Shown here: positions 36,084 through 45,964 of the stretch, piece by piece | How positions within the stretch are numbered: the stretch's first letter is position 1 | Layout: each line of letters starts with the position of its first letter | Source of the DNA: an uncultured Treponema sp. | GTDB lineage: Bacteria > Spirochaetota > Spirochaetia > Treponematales > Treponemataceae | DNA length: 64,000 bases | Direction of reading: 5' to 3' | NCBI GenBank assembly: GCA_905372265.1 | Contig: CAJPOL010000001.1 | Coordinates: 9,368 to 73,367, forward strand | Notes under the pieces: generated by a model | Databases searched by the model: none | Told to the model about the DNA's origin: nothing | Seen by the model: the letters and a program-made list of their open reading frames with translations, nothing else | Translations under genes and position numbers: made by a program

Positions 36084-37481
36084 ATGCAAACAAAAAAAAT
36101 CGGTTTTTGGGCTCTCGTATTTATGAATGTATCGGCGCTCTACGGTATCCGCTGGATTGCCAAATCAACGGCGGCGAATTTCGGACTCGGACTTGGAGCC
36201 ATTCCGATGTGGGTGCTGTTTTCGTTTATTTTCTTTGTGCCGGCCGCTCTTATCTGTGCGGAATTGGCCGCAACGTACCCGACGGATGGAGGACTGTACG
36301 AATGGGTTAAAGAAGCCTACGGTAAAAAAACCGGCTTTATGGTGTCATGGCTCAATTGGTCGGCAAAAATTTTTTGGTACTCCTCATTCTTAACATTTAT
36401 GATGGTCAATATAACGTATGCAATCGGAAAACCGGCATTAGCTGACAACAAGCTATTGGTTACGGCAGCATCGATTATCATTTTCTGGATTTTGTCTTTT
36501 TTAAGCTGCAAAGGAATGATTTTCGGAAAAGTATTCACCAATACCGGCGCCTTAGGCTCTACTATTCCAACGGTCATTTTAATTGTCATGGCATTCATAA
36601 CGGTTGCGGTGCTCAAAAAGCAGCCGTCCGCTTCAGTATACTCCGTTGCAAATATGATACCTAAGCTGAACACCGATTCAATGGTCGCCATATCCGCAAT
36701 CATGTTCGGGATGGCGGGAGCGGAAACAACGGCAAACTTTATCAGTGAAATTGACGAACCGCATAAAAACTTCCCGCGTGCAATCGTTGCCGCTGCTGCA
36801 ATCGTCGGTTTACTCTATGTACTTGGGTCAATCGCCATCACCTCTATTCTCCCCATCGATAAGATAACAGCCTCGAAAGGCGTGCTTGATGCGCTCAATG
36901 CCGCCGGTCTTTCGCTCGGTTTAGGAACATGGCTTACTCAAATCCTTGCATTCGGGATTACCGTTTCCATACTCGGCGCAATCATTTTATATATCGCATC
37001 GCCGATTAAAATGCTGTTCGGCAGCGTAGAAAAAGGGATCTTTCCTCAAACAATAACGGCAGTAAATGCGCATAATATTCCTCAAAATGCAGTGCTTCTG
37101 CAAGCGGCCCTCGTAACGGTTCTGATGGTTGCGACATCCGTTATGCCTTCTGTAGATGCTATCTATAACGTGCTGGTTACTATGACCGCTTTAACCTCGC
37201 TGTTTCCGTATATTTTGCTATTCGGCGCTTATATCAAATTGCGCAAAACCCGGCCGAATGAACACCGTCCCTATCAAATTGCAAAAAACACCGGTACGGC
37301 CGTTACAATCGCCTACATGGTATTGACGGTTACGGTTTTCGGTATTGTGATGTCGGCTGCTCCGGTAATGCCGACCCTTATGGAGAACATCATCTATGAA
37401 TGCGAAATGATAGGCGGAGCCGTTGTGGTCATCTTTGCCGGCCTGCTGCTCTGGAAGCGGTACGAAAAGAACCGCGGATAA
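36084..37481 (+). CDS. APC-family amino-acid permease
   Basis: 465 residues with about twelve membrane helices. The N-terminal helix pair (FMNVSALYGIRWIAKSTAANFGLG) and TDGGLYEWVKEAYGKKTGF mark the amino-acid/polyamine/organocation superfamily, nearest in style to glutamate/GABA antiporters. It lies 20 bases before an M24 aminopeptidase-like gene, so uptake of an amino acid or small peptide linked to its breakdown is inferred. Substrate unknown. Confidence 0.87.
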   Translation: MQTKKIGFWALVFMNVSALYGIRWIAKSTAANFGLGLGAIPMWVLFSFIFFVPAALICAELAATYPTDGGLYEWVKEAYGKKTGFMVSWLNWSAKIFWYSSFLTFMMVNITYAIGKPALADNKLLVTAASIIIFWILSFLSCKGMIFGKVFTNTGALGSTIPTVILIVMAFITVAVLKKQPSASVYSVANMIPKLNTDSMVAISAIMFGMAGAETTANFISEIDEPHKNFPRAIVAAAAIVGLLYVLGSIAITSILPIDKITASKGVLDALNAAGLSLGLGTWLTQILAFGITVSILGAIILYIASPIKMLFGSVEKGIFPQTITAVNAHNIPQNAVLLQAALVTVLMVATSVMPSVDAIYNVLVTMTALTSLFPYILLFGAYIKLRKTRPNEHRPYQIAKNTGTAVTIAYMVLTVTVFGIVMSAAPVMPTLMENIIYECEMIGGAVVVIFAGLLLWKRYEKNRG

Positions 37482-37501
37482 AGTTAAGGAAGGAGTATAG
37501 T

Positions 37502-38590
37502 ATGAAAGAAAATCGGACTAAGAAAATTCTTGAGTCGATGAAAGCGCAAAATGTAGCGCAGTTGGTTATTTCCGATCCTGCAAGTATTTATTATCTTACA
37601 GGCCGTTGGATATTGCCGGGAGAGCGGCTGTTAGTATTGCTTTTGAACGGCGATGGACGCCATAAGCTTTTTATCAACGAGTTGTTTCCGGTTGATGAAG
37701 ACCTCGGCGCCGAAAAAATTATCTTGAAGGATACGCAAGACGGGGTTCAGATACTTTCCGATCATATACGCAAAGAGGGAACTGTCGGTATCGATAAGAA
37801 TTGGCCGAGCCGTTTTTTGATCCGGCTGATGGAATTGAGAACACAGACCCGTTTCATCAACGGGTCTCCCATTGTTGACCTTATCAGACAGATAAAAGAC
37901 GAGGATGAGATACGGAAAATGAGAGCCGCCTCTTTAATAAATGATGCAGCGGTAAAAGAACTGGCTCTGCTGCTCCGGCATGAGTATACCGAAAAAGAGA
38001 TGGGAGCAAAATTATCCGAAATTTATCAAAAACTCGGCACTACCGAAGGTTTTTCATTTGAGCCGATTATCGGGTACGGTAAAAATGCAGCCGACCCTCA
38101 CCATATGAACAGCGATGATAAACCGAAAAAAGGCGATAGCGTTATTTTAGATATCGGCTGCGTTAAAGACGGTTATTGCTCCGATATGACCCGTACCGTT
38201 TTTTACGGCGGGCCTTCGGCAAAAGCCCGCGAAGTATATAATATCGTGCTTGAAGCGCAGCTGCGCGGTATTGCAGCCGTTAAACCCGGCGCAACTTTTG
38301 CCGATGTAGACCATGCATGCAGAGATTACATCACCGAGAAAGGATACGGACAGTATTTTACTCACCGTACCGGACACAACATCGGCATTGAGTGCCATGA
38401 GTACGGCGACGTTTCGTCTGTCAACACCGCCGTTTTAAAACCCGGCATGATATTTTCAATTGAACCGGGCATTTATATTCCCGGCGAAGTAGGTGTGCGG
38501 ATAGAGGATTTGGTAGTAGTAACCGAAACGGGCTGCGAAAATCTCAATCACTGCACAAAGGATTTGTGCATCGTCGCTATCGACGTTTAG
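37502..38590 (+). CDS. M24-family Xaa-Pro aminopeptidase/dipeptidase
   Basis: 362 residues from ATG 37502 (aaggagtat upstream). The N-terminal creatinase-like domain covers about 1-130. The metal ligands of the pita-bread domain are visible: Asp in LDIGCVKDGYCSDMTRT (two), His in HRTGHNIG, Glu in SIEPGIYI and Glu in GVRIEDL. Cleaves X-Pro bonds at peptide N-termini in the cytoplasm. The end overlaps the convergent ABC permease gene by 14 bases. Confidence 0.92.
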   Translation: MKENRTKKILESMKAQNVAQLVISDPASIYYLTGRWILPGERLLVLLLNGDGRHKLFINELFPVDEDLGAEKIILKDTQDGVQILSDHIRKEGTVGIDKNWPSRFLIRLMELRTQTRFINGSPIVDLIRQIKDEDEIRKMRAASLINDAAVKELALLLRHEYTEKEMGAKLSEIYQKLGTTEGFSFEPIIGYGKNAADPHHMNSDDKPKKGDSVILDIGCVKDGYCSDMTRTVFYGGPSAKAREVYNIVLEAQLRGIAAVKPGATFADVDHACRDYITEKGYGQYFTHRTGHNIGIECHEYGDVSSVNTAVLKPGMIFSIEPGIYIPGEVGVRIEDLVVVTETGCENLNHCTKDLCIVAIDV

Positions 38591-39440
38591 CCGGCCTTTT
38601 TTGCCACAGCCGCCGCAGCAGCCTTTCGGCGATAATAAGGATCAGCCCAAGCAGAAAGGGGAAGCCTATCAGCAGGGCCGGATGGTCCATACCGATTTGC
38701 GCTGCTGCTGCAGCGTTTTCCAGATACGCAAAGAGAAATGCGGCGCAGGCTGTTCCGATGACGGAACGCCCGCCTGCATAGGCGAGTACAAGCGCTATCC
38801 ATCCTTTCCCTGCGCTCTGATTCTGTACAAAAGCTCCCAGCTGTAACGAAAGAAGAAACCCCGCAAGCACGGCCAAAGCGCCGGAGATGCTCATCGCGGC
38901 AATTTTCAGCCGAAGCGTATTCACGCCGATAGAGTCCAAAAATGCGGAATCCCGCCCTAGTATTTTCAGCCTGAGACCGATTTTTGTAAATCGGTAAAAA
39001 AAGGCAAGTCCGGCGCTCAACAATAATGCAAGAATTGAACTGACTATCTTGATGCCGTGCGGCGGAAGTAACAGTTCGGGCGGAAGCGCGACAATACTCT
39101 GATTGCCGAATAAGCGGGTACTCATTATAGAAATAAAACCTGCGGCGGCAAGATTGAGCGCAAGCCCGAGAATGTAAATATTTGCCCGGCGGCAGACGGA
39201 TAGGTATGCGTTTAAACCGCTGAGCGCAGCGCCGAGCGCAACGGTAAGGCTGAGCGCCGGTAGTATTCCGCCGAAACTGCCGCTCAGCAAAACGGCGCTT
39301 ATGCCTGCAAAAGCGCCGGTCAGCATCAGCCCCTCAATACCCACATTCAGCAAGCCTGCATATTCGGAGATAAGCGCTGCGCAGGCGGCGATGACAAGCG
39401 GCGCTGCTTGAGAAAGAAACCTCACGGCTGCGTTTACCAT
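38577..39440 (-). CDS. BMP-type ABC importer permease 2
   Basis: 287 residues with eight to ten membrane helices. The motif EYAGLLNVGIEGLMLTGAF is typical of the second permease of nucleoside (YufQ/NupC) and riboflavin (RfuD) importers. It overlaps the other permease gene by 7 bases and is the last gene of a four-gene operon. Confidence 0.88.
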   Translation of the reverse strand: MVNAAVRFLSQAAPLVIAACAALISEYAGLLNVGIEGLMLTGAFAGISAVLLSGSFGGILPALSLTVALGAALSGLNAYLSVCRRANIYILGLALNLAAAGFISIMSTRLFGNQSIVALPPELLLPPHGIKIVSSILALLLSAGLAFFYRFTKIGLRLKILGRDSAFLDSIGVNTLRLKIAAMSISGALAVLAGFLLSLQLGAFVQNQSAGKGWIALVLAYAGGRSVIGTACAAFLFAYLENAAAAAQIGMDHPALLIGFPFLLGLILIIAERLLRRLWQKRPAKRR

Positions 39441-40492
39441 AAAACCGCATCCTCCTTTTTCCGCCGGAAAAAATCAACGGTTACCAGCATAAAAGCAATG
39501 CCTTGCACAACTGCCGATAAATCAAACGTTACCGTACTGTGAATCATCGCCGCCTTGCCGCCGGCTTCTATCCAGGCAAAGAACAATGCGCCGAAGATTG
39601 CGCCAAGCGGATGCGTCCGTCCGATGAGCGCCGCGGAGATACCGCTCCAGCCGATTCCGGCGGTAATACCTGAGTATACATAGTGACGGGAGCCGTATAC
39701 GGCAAACGCGCCGGCGAGCCCGTGACAGGCTGTTCCAAGGCTGAGCGCAAGAATTGATACGGACGCAACCTTAATACCTTGAGACTGCGCAAAGGCACAG
39801 TTTCCGCCGGTCAAACGCAGCTCATAGCCGTAACGGGTGCGTCTGAACATCCAGAATATAAAGAATGCAGCTCCGGCAGCGAAAAAAATACCGCTATTGA
39901 GTGTTGACGGCTTCCAAAATGAGGCAAAATACCAGCTCTCCGCCGTATACGGCGTTGCCATTAAATTTCCGGTAGGGTCGCGGAACACTTCATTGATGCC
40001 GTAGTCGATAAGCGGCAGCAGCGCGCAAGACACCAAATAGGTACTGATAAGCTCGGTAACGGCAAGAAAGTGTTTAAGACATGCGGAAAGCAGTCCGAGA
40101 ATGCCCGCTCCTGCGGCTGCAAGCGTACAGCCGAGAACGAGGCCGAGCGGCTGCGGCAGCGAAGGAAAAAGAAGAGCAAACTCAACGGCAATCAGTGCGC
40201 CGGCGGCGGCTTGTCCTTCTCCCCCCAAATTGAAAAACCCGGCCTTTGACGGAATAATAAATCCGAGCGCGCACAGCAGAATAAGCGACGCCCGATCCAG
40301 CATATTGCCGAGATAAAACAGATTGGTAAAGGGTGCAATAAAGAACGCCGAAAGCGTTTCATACGGTTCATCGCTTTGAGCCGCTAAACAGCATGCGGCA
40401 GCGGCAATGCTGACGCTGATGGAAATAGCGCTGTTTAAAAACGGCGCGGCAGCCGTATTTTTTTTGACGGACGGTATCACTGTTTTACTCAT
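39434..40492 (-). CDS. BMP-type ABC importer permease 1
   Basis: 352 residues, about ten membrane helices. GFIIPSKAGFFNLGGEGQAAAGA is here as a shorter core (FNLGGEGQAAAGAL), the permease signature of the YufP/RfuC group. Overlaps the ATPase gene by 8 bases and the other permease by 7. Confidence 0.88.
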   Translation of the reverse strand: MSKTVIPSVKKNTAAAPFLNSAISISVSIAAAACCLAAQSDEPYETLSAFFIAPFTNLFYLGNMLDRASLILLCALGFIIPSKAGFFNLGGEGQAAAGALIAVEFALLFPSLPQPLGLVLGCTLAAAGAGILGLLSACLKHFLAVTELISTYLVSCALLPLIDYGINEVFRDPTGNLMATPYTAESWYFASFWKPSTLNSGIFFAAGAAFFIFWMFRRTRYGYELRLTGGNCAFAQSQGIKVASVSILALSLGTACHGLAGAFAVYGSRHYVYSGITAGIGWSGISAALIGRTHPLGAIFGALFFAWIEAGGKAAMIHSTVTFDLSAVVQGIAFMLVTVDFFRRKKEDAVLW

Positions 40493-42059
40493 GTGTATCC
40501 GCCTGTATCATTGCAGCCGTCAGCGCGGTGCGGTCATAGGCCGGCCGTTCCATAAAGCAGGTACGCGTTCCCCTGTATACTACATGGATGCAGTCGCACG
40601 TTTCAATCGCCGCGTCTATATCCGAGGTCAGTACAATGACAGCTGCTCCGTTTGCAGCAAGATTGCGCAGCTTTTGCAGCAGAGCCGCCTGTACTTTCCG
40701 GTCGAGTCCCCAATACGGTTCAGCGCAGATAATGAGCCGAGGGGGCGGATTATCAAGTTCGCGGCTGAAAATAAGTTTCTGCATCATACCGCCCGATAAA
40801 CTTGCAACAGGATCCGCCCATGAACGCTGAATATCAAAACTGCTGCCGCGCTTCCATGCAGCGGCGGCCTTTTTTGAATACACTCCATATTTATAGAGAA
40901 CATCCCGCGCACGCGCACAGAGATTTGCTTCAATACTCTGCCGGTAGGCTACGCCGCGCCCGATCCGCTTACTGGGAATATAGGCATAGACGTCCCGCCG
41001 GATATGAGCAAGCGGCTGTCCGTTAAAATACATGCCGCCGCTTTCGGGCCGTACCGCTTGAATAAGAAGGTCTTCCAATAATTCAATACCTTGCTTTTTT
41101 ATTCCGGCAACGCCGGTTATCATGCCGGAGGGTGCGGTTAATGAAAAATCGGAGAGCCGTATGCCCTTGCCGTCCGTTGCAGTAAGATGGGAAAGCGTCA
41201 GCCCTGTTTTTCCGGTTCCGATGGGGCAATATGCGTCATTGCATGTTGCTCCGTGCGGTTGAGCGCCGCCGGTTCCTTGGGCGGATTCGGCCTCGAAAGA
41301 AAGCGCTGCCGTACCGTCTCGCCGCAGCGGCTGTGAAGCAAACATATCGGATAATAGTTCTTCGGTTTTTGTCTGAGGGGTAATCGGGACGCTCCGTACC
41401 GCTTTTCCTTTTTGCAAAATATGGACGGCATCCATGAATTCGATCGCTTCTTGAATACGGTGAGTGATAACCGCGATGCACATACCTCTATCGGCGCAGG
41501 CGCGGAGTATTCCGTATAGCTGTGTAATTTCCTGCGGGCTGAATGAAGCGGACGGCTCATCTAAGAAGAATACGGACGGCTGCTTCAACAGCGCCTCGCC
41601 GATTGCCGCCCAATGCAGCTGCGCAGTATCAAGCGTACCGGCCTTTTGCAGCAGCGGTAATCTGATGCCGTACTGTTCAAGCGCTGCGGCAATTTTCTCC
41701 GGCGCTTTTTTCGGGTGCAGAAAGCCGGAAGGAACGGCAGCCGCTGTGTGCAATCCGATTACAAGATTTTCCCAAACCGTCAGCTCAGCCGAAAAAAGCG
41801 GGTGCTGCGGCGCTAGAACAAGTCCGTTCGCTATTCCGCAGGCAGCCGAACGCAAGCTGAGCGGCGTCCCGTTACTATACAGCCGTCCGCTATCAGCCTG
41901 CAAATGACCGGTACAAAGACGCGCAAGGGTTGACTTCCCCGCGCCGTTTTCCCCCAGTACGGCATACATCTTTCTTTCTTCAAAAGTAAGGCTGACCTCA
42001 TCGACGGCTGTAATGCCGTTTTCAGGAAACGTGAAGCTCAGCTTTTCAATCGAAAACAC
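40485..42059 (-). CDS. BMP-type ABC importer double ATPase
   Basis: 524 residues with two ABC domains, as in sugar/nucleoside importers. The first has GENGAGKST, a shortened signature region and VFFLDEPSASFSP. The second is degenerate at Walker A (GIKKQGIELL) and keeps LSGGMMQKLIFSREL, the usual asymmetry in YufO/RfuB proteins. It powers the permeases encoded downstream. Confidence 0.9.
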   Translation of the reverse strand: MFSIEKLSFTFPENGITAVDEVSLTFEERKMYAVLGENGAGKSTLARLCTGHLQADSGRLYSNGTPLSLRSAACGIANGLVLAPQHPLFSAELTVWENLVIGLHTAAAVPSGFLHPKKAPEKIAAALEQYGIRLPLLQKAGTLDTAQLHWAAIGEALLKQPSVFFLDEPSASFSPQEITQLYGILRACADRGMCIAVITHRIQEAIEFMDAVHILQKGKAVRSVPITPQTKTEELLSDMFASQPLRRDGTAALSFEAESAQGTGGAQPHGATCNDAYCPIGTGKTGLTLSHLTATDGKGIRLSDFSLTAPSGMITGVAGIKKQGIELLEDLLIQAVRPESGGMYFNGQPLAHIRRDVYAYIPSKRIGRGVAYRQSIEANLCARARDVLYKYGVYSKKAAAAWKRGSSFDIQRSWADPVASLSGGMMQKLIFSRELDNPPPRLIICAEPYWGLDRKVQAALLQKLRNLAANGAAVIVLTSDIDAAIETCDCIHVVYRGTRTCFMERPAYDRTALTAAMIQADTHE

Positions 42060-42068
42060 AAGACAAAC

Positions 42069-43085
42069 CTAATGAGCTAATACTAATTCGCCTTTTTTTA
42101 TTTTTTCCAGTAATTCTTTTTCCTGTTTGATAATTTCTTGCGGAACAGCAGAGGGCACGCCGTTAAAGGAAAAGTCAACGGCATTATCTTTAATGCCGAG
42201 CGTTACCGGCGTACCGAATGTAAGCTGACCTTCCGCTGCGCTGATTACAGCATCAATACAGGCATTTTTTTGACCGATTTCCGTAGATCCTACTACAATG
42301 TCTTTCCCGTAAGAATAGCCCGGCCGGTCAAACCACATAATATACGCGCCGTGCTCACGGGCAGCGGCGACTGCGCCGGCATTTCCTCCGCCGCAAATAG
42401 TTAAAATAACGTCAACATCATTTTTAATCATGGAAGATGTCAATTCCGCAGCTTTTGCAGCGTCATACCAATTTCCCAGTACCCGGAAATCAACTTCAAA
42501 ATGTGCATTTATCGCCTTGGCTCCGTCCTCATAGCCTTTCCGTATCTCATTATTCATAACGGGAAACTCTTGTCCGGCAAGCAATCCGATTTTATAGGCT
42601 GCGTTGGCGTGTTTCATAGAGCTGCTGCTGATAAGCGCTGCGTAATAGCCGTTGATATAGCCCTGTTCATACTGATTAAAGCCGACTGTTTTGATGGACG
42701 CATTTCCTGTAAGGTATGCATCCAAAAGAAGAAATTTCTGATCAGGAGCTGCTTGCAGTACTTTTTCCGCAATTGCCGGAAGCGAAGGATTGGAACTGAC
42801 AATTAAATCATACTTCTTGCTCAATGCAAGGGCTGTCAATCCGTTTTGCCATTCTCCCTGATTAACGCCGCCTTCTACCGTCTTAACGGTGATTTTTTTG
42901 CCGGTTTTCTGCAACCTGTTTTTTGCCTCTTGTACGCCTTCTACCAGTAATTCATAGGTAGGATTTCCCTTGACAATACCGGGTACAAAGACCGCAATCG
43001 CATAGCTTTTTCCTTTTGCAAACACCGGTGCGCTGACAATCAGCGCAATGATACAACTGAATAACACGATTTTGTTTTTAACCAT
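42069..43085 (-). CDS. BMP-family substrate-binding protein
   Basis: 338 residues from ATG 43085, placed 7 bases after gaggtg; a GTG at 43094 is possible. A cleavable signal ends near APVFAKG; there is no lipobox, unlike T. pallidum TmpC/PnrA. The BMP fold is seen in YAIAVFVPGIVKGNPTYELL, YDLIVSSNPSLPAI and GYINGYYAAL. In treponemes this family feeds either purine nucleosides (Pnr) or riboflavin (Rfu). Gene order binding protein - ATPase - permease - permease fits both. Substrate cannot be decided from sequence. Confidence 0.88.
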   Translation of the reverse strand: MVKNKIVLFSCIIALIVSAPVFAKGKSYAIAVFVPGIVKGNPTYELLVEGVQEAKNRLQKTGKKITVKTVEGGVNQGEWQNGLTALALSKKYDLIVSSNPSLPAIAEKVLQAAPDQKFLLLDAYLTGNASIKTVGFNQYEQGYINGYYAALISSSSMKHANAAYKIGLLAGQEFPVMNNEIRKGYEDGAKAINAHFEVDFRVLGNWYDAAKAAELTSSMIKNDVDVILTICGGGNAGAVAAAREHGAYIMWFDRPGYSYGKDIVVGSTEIGQKNACIDAVISAAEGQLTFGTPVTLGIKDNAVDFSFNGVPSAVPQEIIKQEKELLEKIKKGELVLAH

Positions 43086-43115
43086 AAAACTCACCTCATA
43101 TATGCTGGATGCTGT

Positions 43116-43144
43116 ACATTAGGATATTTCAGCGCTTTTGTCTA
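43116..43144 (-). promoter_or_regulatory. Probable promoter of the BMP importer operon
   Basis: Minus strand TAGACA (43144-43139), 17-base spacer, TAATGT (43121-43116), about 30 bases before the ATG. Confidence 0.45.
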
Positions 43145-43147
43145 TTA

Positions 43148-43268
43148 GACCTGTTCGGAAACTTCAGTTTCAGAACAGGCTACCTTGAAAATGCGATGTT
43201 CTAAATCGTGCTATTTGTGCGATTTAGAACTCGTCGACCTGTTCGATAACGGAGTTATCGAACAGGTC
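43148..43268. repeat. Cluster of three palindromes
   Basis: First, 43148-43181: gacctgttcggaaac / loop / gtttcagaacaggct, imperfect. Second, 43198-43230: gttctaaatcg with cgatttagaac, eleven perfect pairs. Third, 43236-43268: gacctgttcgataac, loop gga, gttatcgaacaggtc, fifteen perfect pairs. The first and third belong to the same 33-base family as the palindrome at 35991-36023. Confidence 0.75.
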
Positions 43269-43317
43269 TATTATGAATAGTAAGGTGGGGGAAGTCTCCC
43301 CTCCCCCTACGTTCCAT

Positions 43318-43354
43318 AAAAACGGGGAACCGCCGTATTTCGGCAGTTCCCCGT
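43318..43354 (-). terminator. Terminator of the surface-protein operon
   Basis: On the minus strand acggggaac and gttccccgt pair (nine bases) with an inner GC stem, followed by five T. It lies just after the lipoprotein stop at 43377. Confidence 0.8.
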
Positions 43355-43376
43355 AAAGCGCGTTATGCGTCAGCGT

Positions 43377-45416
43377 TTAATTTTGTAAATCGATCAAGAA
43401 TGTTCTTGACAAAAGCTGACCGTGTGAATCGATCGCCGAAACCTTTAAAGTAAACGTCTGCGTAATATATGACGATGTTGAGAATTTGCAGCTGTTACCG
43501 TCCGGTGCCGAATTGAATTGGACTTCATCAACAAAACCTAAACCGGCTGTAAAATAAGCGGTACATTTCATATTGGTATATTCGCCGGAGGGCATCGAAG
43601 GATCAAATTTAACCGTAATGAACGTAATTTCCCCACCGAAACGTTTCGGAATAATAAGATGATGCGTAGCAGTCTCATGAGGATCCTGCGGTGTAATTCC
43701 GCTGTCTTTGTCATAGGTTATTTTAATTTTGCCGTCCGGTATATCGGTTATCGGACCGGGAATTATTACCGAACCGCCAAGCCCGTATCCGAAATCGGCT
43801 TTTAAATAGACATTGACATGTTTATAAAAATCGCTGTGGGAAGCGTGTGCCGGAGTTGTATGGTCCGGGGATACGGAAGCTCCCGTATTCGGATAAAGCC
43901 ACCCTGCAAAATCCACGTTTCTCGGAGGAGTCGAAGGGACAGGCCTTATAAGGGTATTTGCACCTGCCGGCGGCACTGACGGGGCAATCGTTAACAGATC
44001 GAGTCCGTCACCCTGATAAGACTCATAGACTGTGTAAGAACCGGTATGGGTTTCCGACGTGCTTCCAATGGTAAGCGTTCCGCCGTTCAAATTGTATGTG
44101 ACACGCCGCCTATTGATGTGTTTTTTCGGCGATGCCGATGTCGGGATGTCAATAAGGGTACAGTCTGCAGGAGGCGTAGGAGAAAGCGTATTGACTCTTT
44201 CGCTCCATGTGCTCTCGCCTATGTAGTTAACGGCGCGGAGTCTTACTTCATACACCTTTCCCAACTCAAGCTTAAGCGTACATTCATGGCTGCCGGATAT
44301 AAGACTTCCGCCGTACCGTATTGAAGAGCCCGCAAAGTTCTTTTTTGTCGTAGTCTCTGTCTCATAAAAGCCGTAAACCGTTGGCGCAGGAAAAGTCGTA
44401 CCGTCATCGGAAGACGTTGACAGTTCAAGCTCGTAGTTTGTTTCAAACCGAGCGCTGTCCCAGGTCAGTTTTGTGAGATAATAAGCGCCTTCCGTACCTT
44501 CGCTATCCTTTACCAAATAGGCTCTTAAATTCTCAGGTTTCGTAGGCGGTTTATTCAACACATCCGGTATTGCAATATTTTTAACAAGATCGTATCCAGG
44601 ATCTACGACAACCGTCTCGGGATAGGAGCCTATCGGTTTATAAGAACCTCCATCTTCCTTATAGAAAACCATCAAAATCGTATATGCGCCCGGATTAAGC
44701 GTTACTGCATCATCGGGCGGCGAAATGGTCGTATCGCCGTAATGGAAAGTACACGGATTGCTAGGGGCAGCTATGAGCCTTTCTTGTTCGGCATGTGTCG
44801 GTTTCGACATGCCGTCAATATCTGTGTAGTGAGTTATAGGTCTTCCTGAATATGCATCATAAATACCTATTTTATATTTCTTACAAATGGTGTTCGGATC
44901 GGGAACGGTGCCGGTTATCTTAACGGTTCCCGGCGTTGTAAGCCCTTTGGTTGACATCGTAAAATTTGCCGTTCCGTTGCTATTCGTAACATCGACCATA
45001 CAGTGCCCCCGTAGAACGGGTTTGTGAGGGGGACTGCCCGCATTATAGTCCTTGTAAGCGGTGAGCGTTAAATCCCATACGTGCGCCGCAAGCGGTAGAT
45101 TAAAGGTATGGGTAGCGCTAAGCGTAACGGTCGTTTCGGGTAAAGAGCTTCCGGCATTTGACGTTCCGGTAAGAACAAACGTAAGCGATGGCGATGTGTA
45201 GGTAAACGGATTATCAGGCAAGATACTGCGGGAAGCAGGATTTTTTGCCGCTTGGATCATTTCGTCATAATTCGTCGATATACCCGCAACGGAAAACGTT
45301 ACGGAGCTTTCAGCAGCGCCGTCTCCCGCCACACGTCCGGCTAAATTATACGAACATCCGGCAATGAATAATGTGAAAACTGCAAGTACAGCCACATATC
45401 GTTTTTTCAATCTCAT
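43377..45416 (-). CDS. Large lipoprotein with FN3-like and InlB-type repeats
   Basis: 679 residues. Lipobox FIAGC with Cys21. Residues about 293-415 resemble a fibronectin type III domain (KPENLRAYLV..., YELELSTSSDDG, KVYEVRLRAVNYIGES). Residues about 440-545 look like a Listeria-Bacteroides (InlB B-type) repeat: VTYNLNGGT, VDFAGWLYPNTG and VYLKADFG. The start has a good ribosome site (aaggagg). Such modules are typical for surface adhesion proteins; host or partner binding is inferred. It ends a three-gene minus-strand set with its own terminator. Confidence 0.82.
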   Translation of the reverse strand: MRLKKRYVAVLAVFTLFIAGCSYNLAGRVAGDGAAESSVTFSVAGISTNYDEMIQAAKNPASRSILPDNPFTYTSPSLTFVLTGTSNAGSSLPETTVTLSATHTFNLPLAAHVWDLTLTAYKDYNAGSPPHKPVLRGHCMVDVTNSNGTANFTMSTKGLTTPGTVKITGTVPDPNTICKKYKIGIYDAYSGRPITHYTDIDGMSKPTHAEQERLIAAPSNPCTFHYGDTTISPPDDAVTLNPGAYTILMVFYKEDGGSYKPIGSYPETVVVDPGYDLVKNIAIPDVLNKPPTKPENLRAYLVKDSEGTEGAYYLTKLTWDSARFETNYELELSTSSDDGTTFPAPTVYGFYETETTTKKNFAGSSIRYGGSLISGSHECTLKLELGKVYEVRLRAVNYIGESTWSERVNTLSPTPPADCTLIDIPTSASPKKHINRRRVTYNLNGGTLTIGSTSETHTGSYTVYESYQGDGLDLLTIAPSVPPAGANTLIRPVPSTPPRNVDFAGWLYPNTGASVSPDHTTPAHASHSDFYKHVNVYLKADFGYGLGGSVIIPGPITDIPDGKIKITYDKDSGITPQDPHETATHHLIIPKRFGGEITFITVKFDPSMPSGEYTNMKCTAYFTAGLGFVDEVQFNSAPDGNSCKFSTSSYITQTFTLKVSAIDSHGQLLSRTFLIDLQN

Positions 45417-45506
45417 AGCAACCTCCTTATTAAGATTGAAAATGAAACATCCTCAGCGCGATGCTATTTTGAGAGATGCCTTTTTTATATATGAGCAGAC
45501 TGTCTA

Positions 45507-45962
45507 TCAGTCTGTTGCATACAAGAGCAAAGCGGCGGTATCGGAATAGGAACGCCCTTTATATTTCACTGTAAGCGTAACGTCGTATAAGCGGCTTTTA
45601 CCGGCAGCCTTGCGTACATCTGCATACAGCGGAGTTTTCGGAATATACATCATCAGGCGTGCTTCCGACTGTGGTATATGCGACAATACATACGGAGTAT
45701 TCCTGCCGACGTCGGTAATTTTCCATGCATAGCTTTCGCAGCCGATGGGAGCGGTAAGTACAAGGGTGTGATTGATATCAACTCTATAGAGTTCCTGCAG
45801 CATCGAAGCGGCGTTACCGGCCTCAAGAATATTTTGAGTGACGGCAGGCACTTTTTGAAAGCGCTTGTTGTAGTCATTGAGCACATCCTGCGGAGTATTG
45901 CAGGACAAAAAAAAGAAAACGCTGCTTATTACCGCCGCAAAAGAAATGAATCGTTTTATCAT
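45507..45962 (-). CDS. Small lipoprotein of unknown function
   Basis: 151 residues; lipobox FFLSC with Cys21. The rest has a strand-rich Ig-like pattern (HTLVLTAPIGCESYAWKI, YDVTLTVKYKGRSYSDTAALLLY), similar in style to PKD-like modules. Two bases separate it from the propeller gene upstream, so the two are co-translated. Confidence 0.75.
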   Translation of the reverse strand: MIKRFISFAAVISSVFFFLSCNTPQDVLNDYNKRFQKVPAVTQNILEAGNAASMLQELYRVDINHTLVLTAPIGCESYAWKITDVGRNTPYVLSHIPQSEARLMMYIPKTPLYADVRKAAGKSRLYDVTLTVKYKGRSYSDTAALLLYATD

Positions 45963-45964
45963 CG

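Noticed and set aside
42501..43376. Riboflavin (FMN) or purine riboswitch ahead of the BMP importer
   Set aside because: The upstream sequence has palindromes but none of the conserved junction motifs of those riboswitches.
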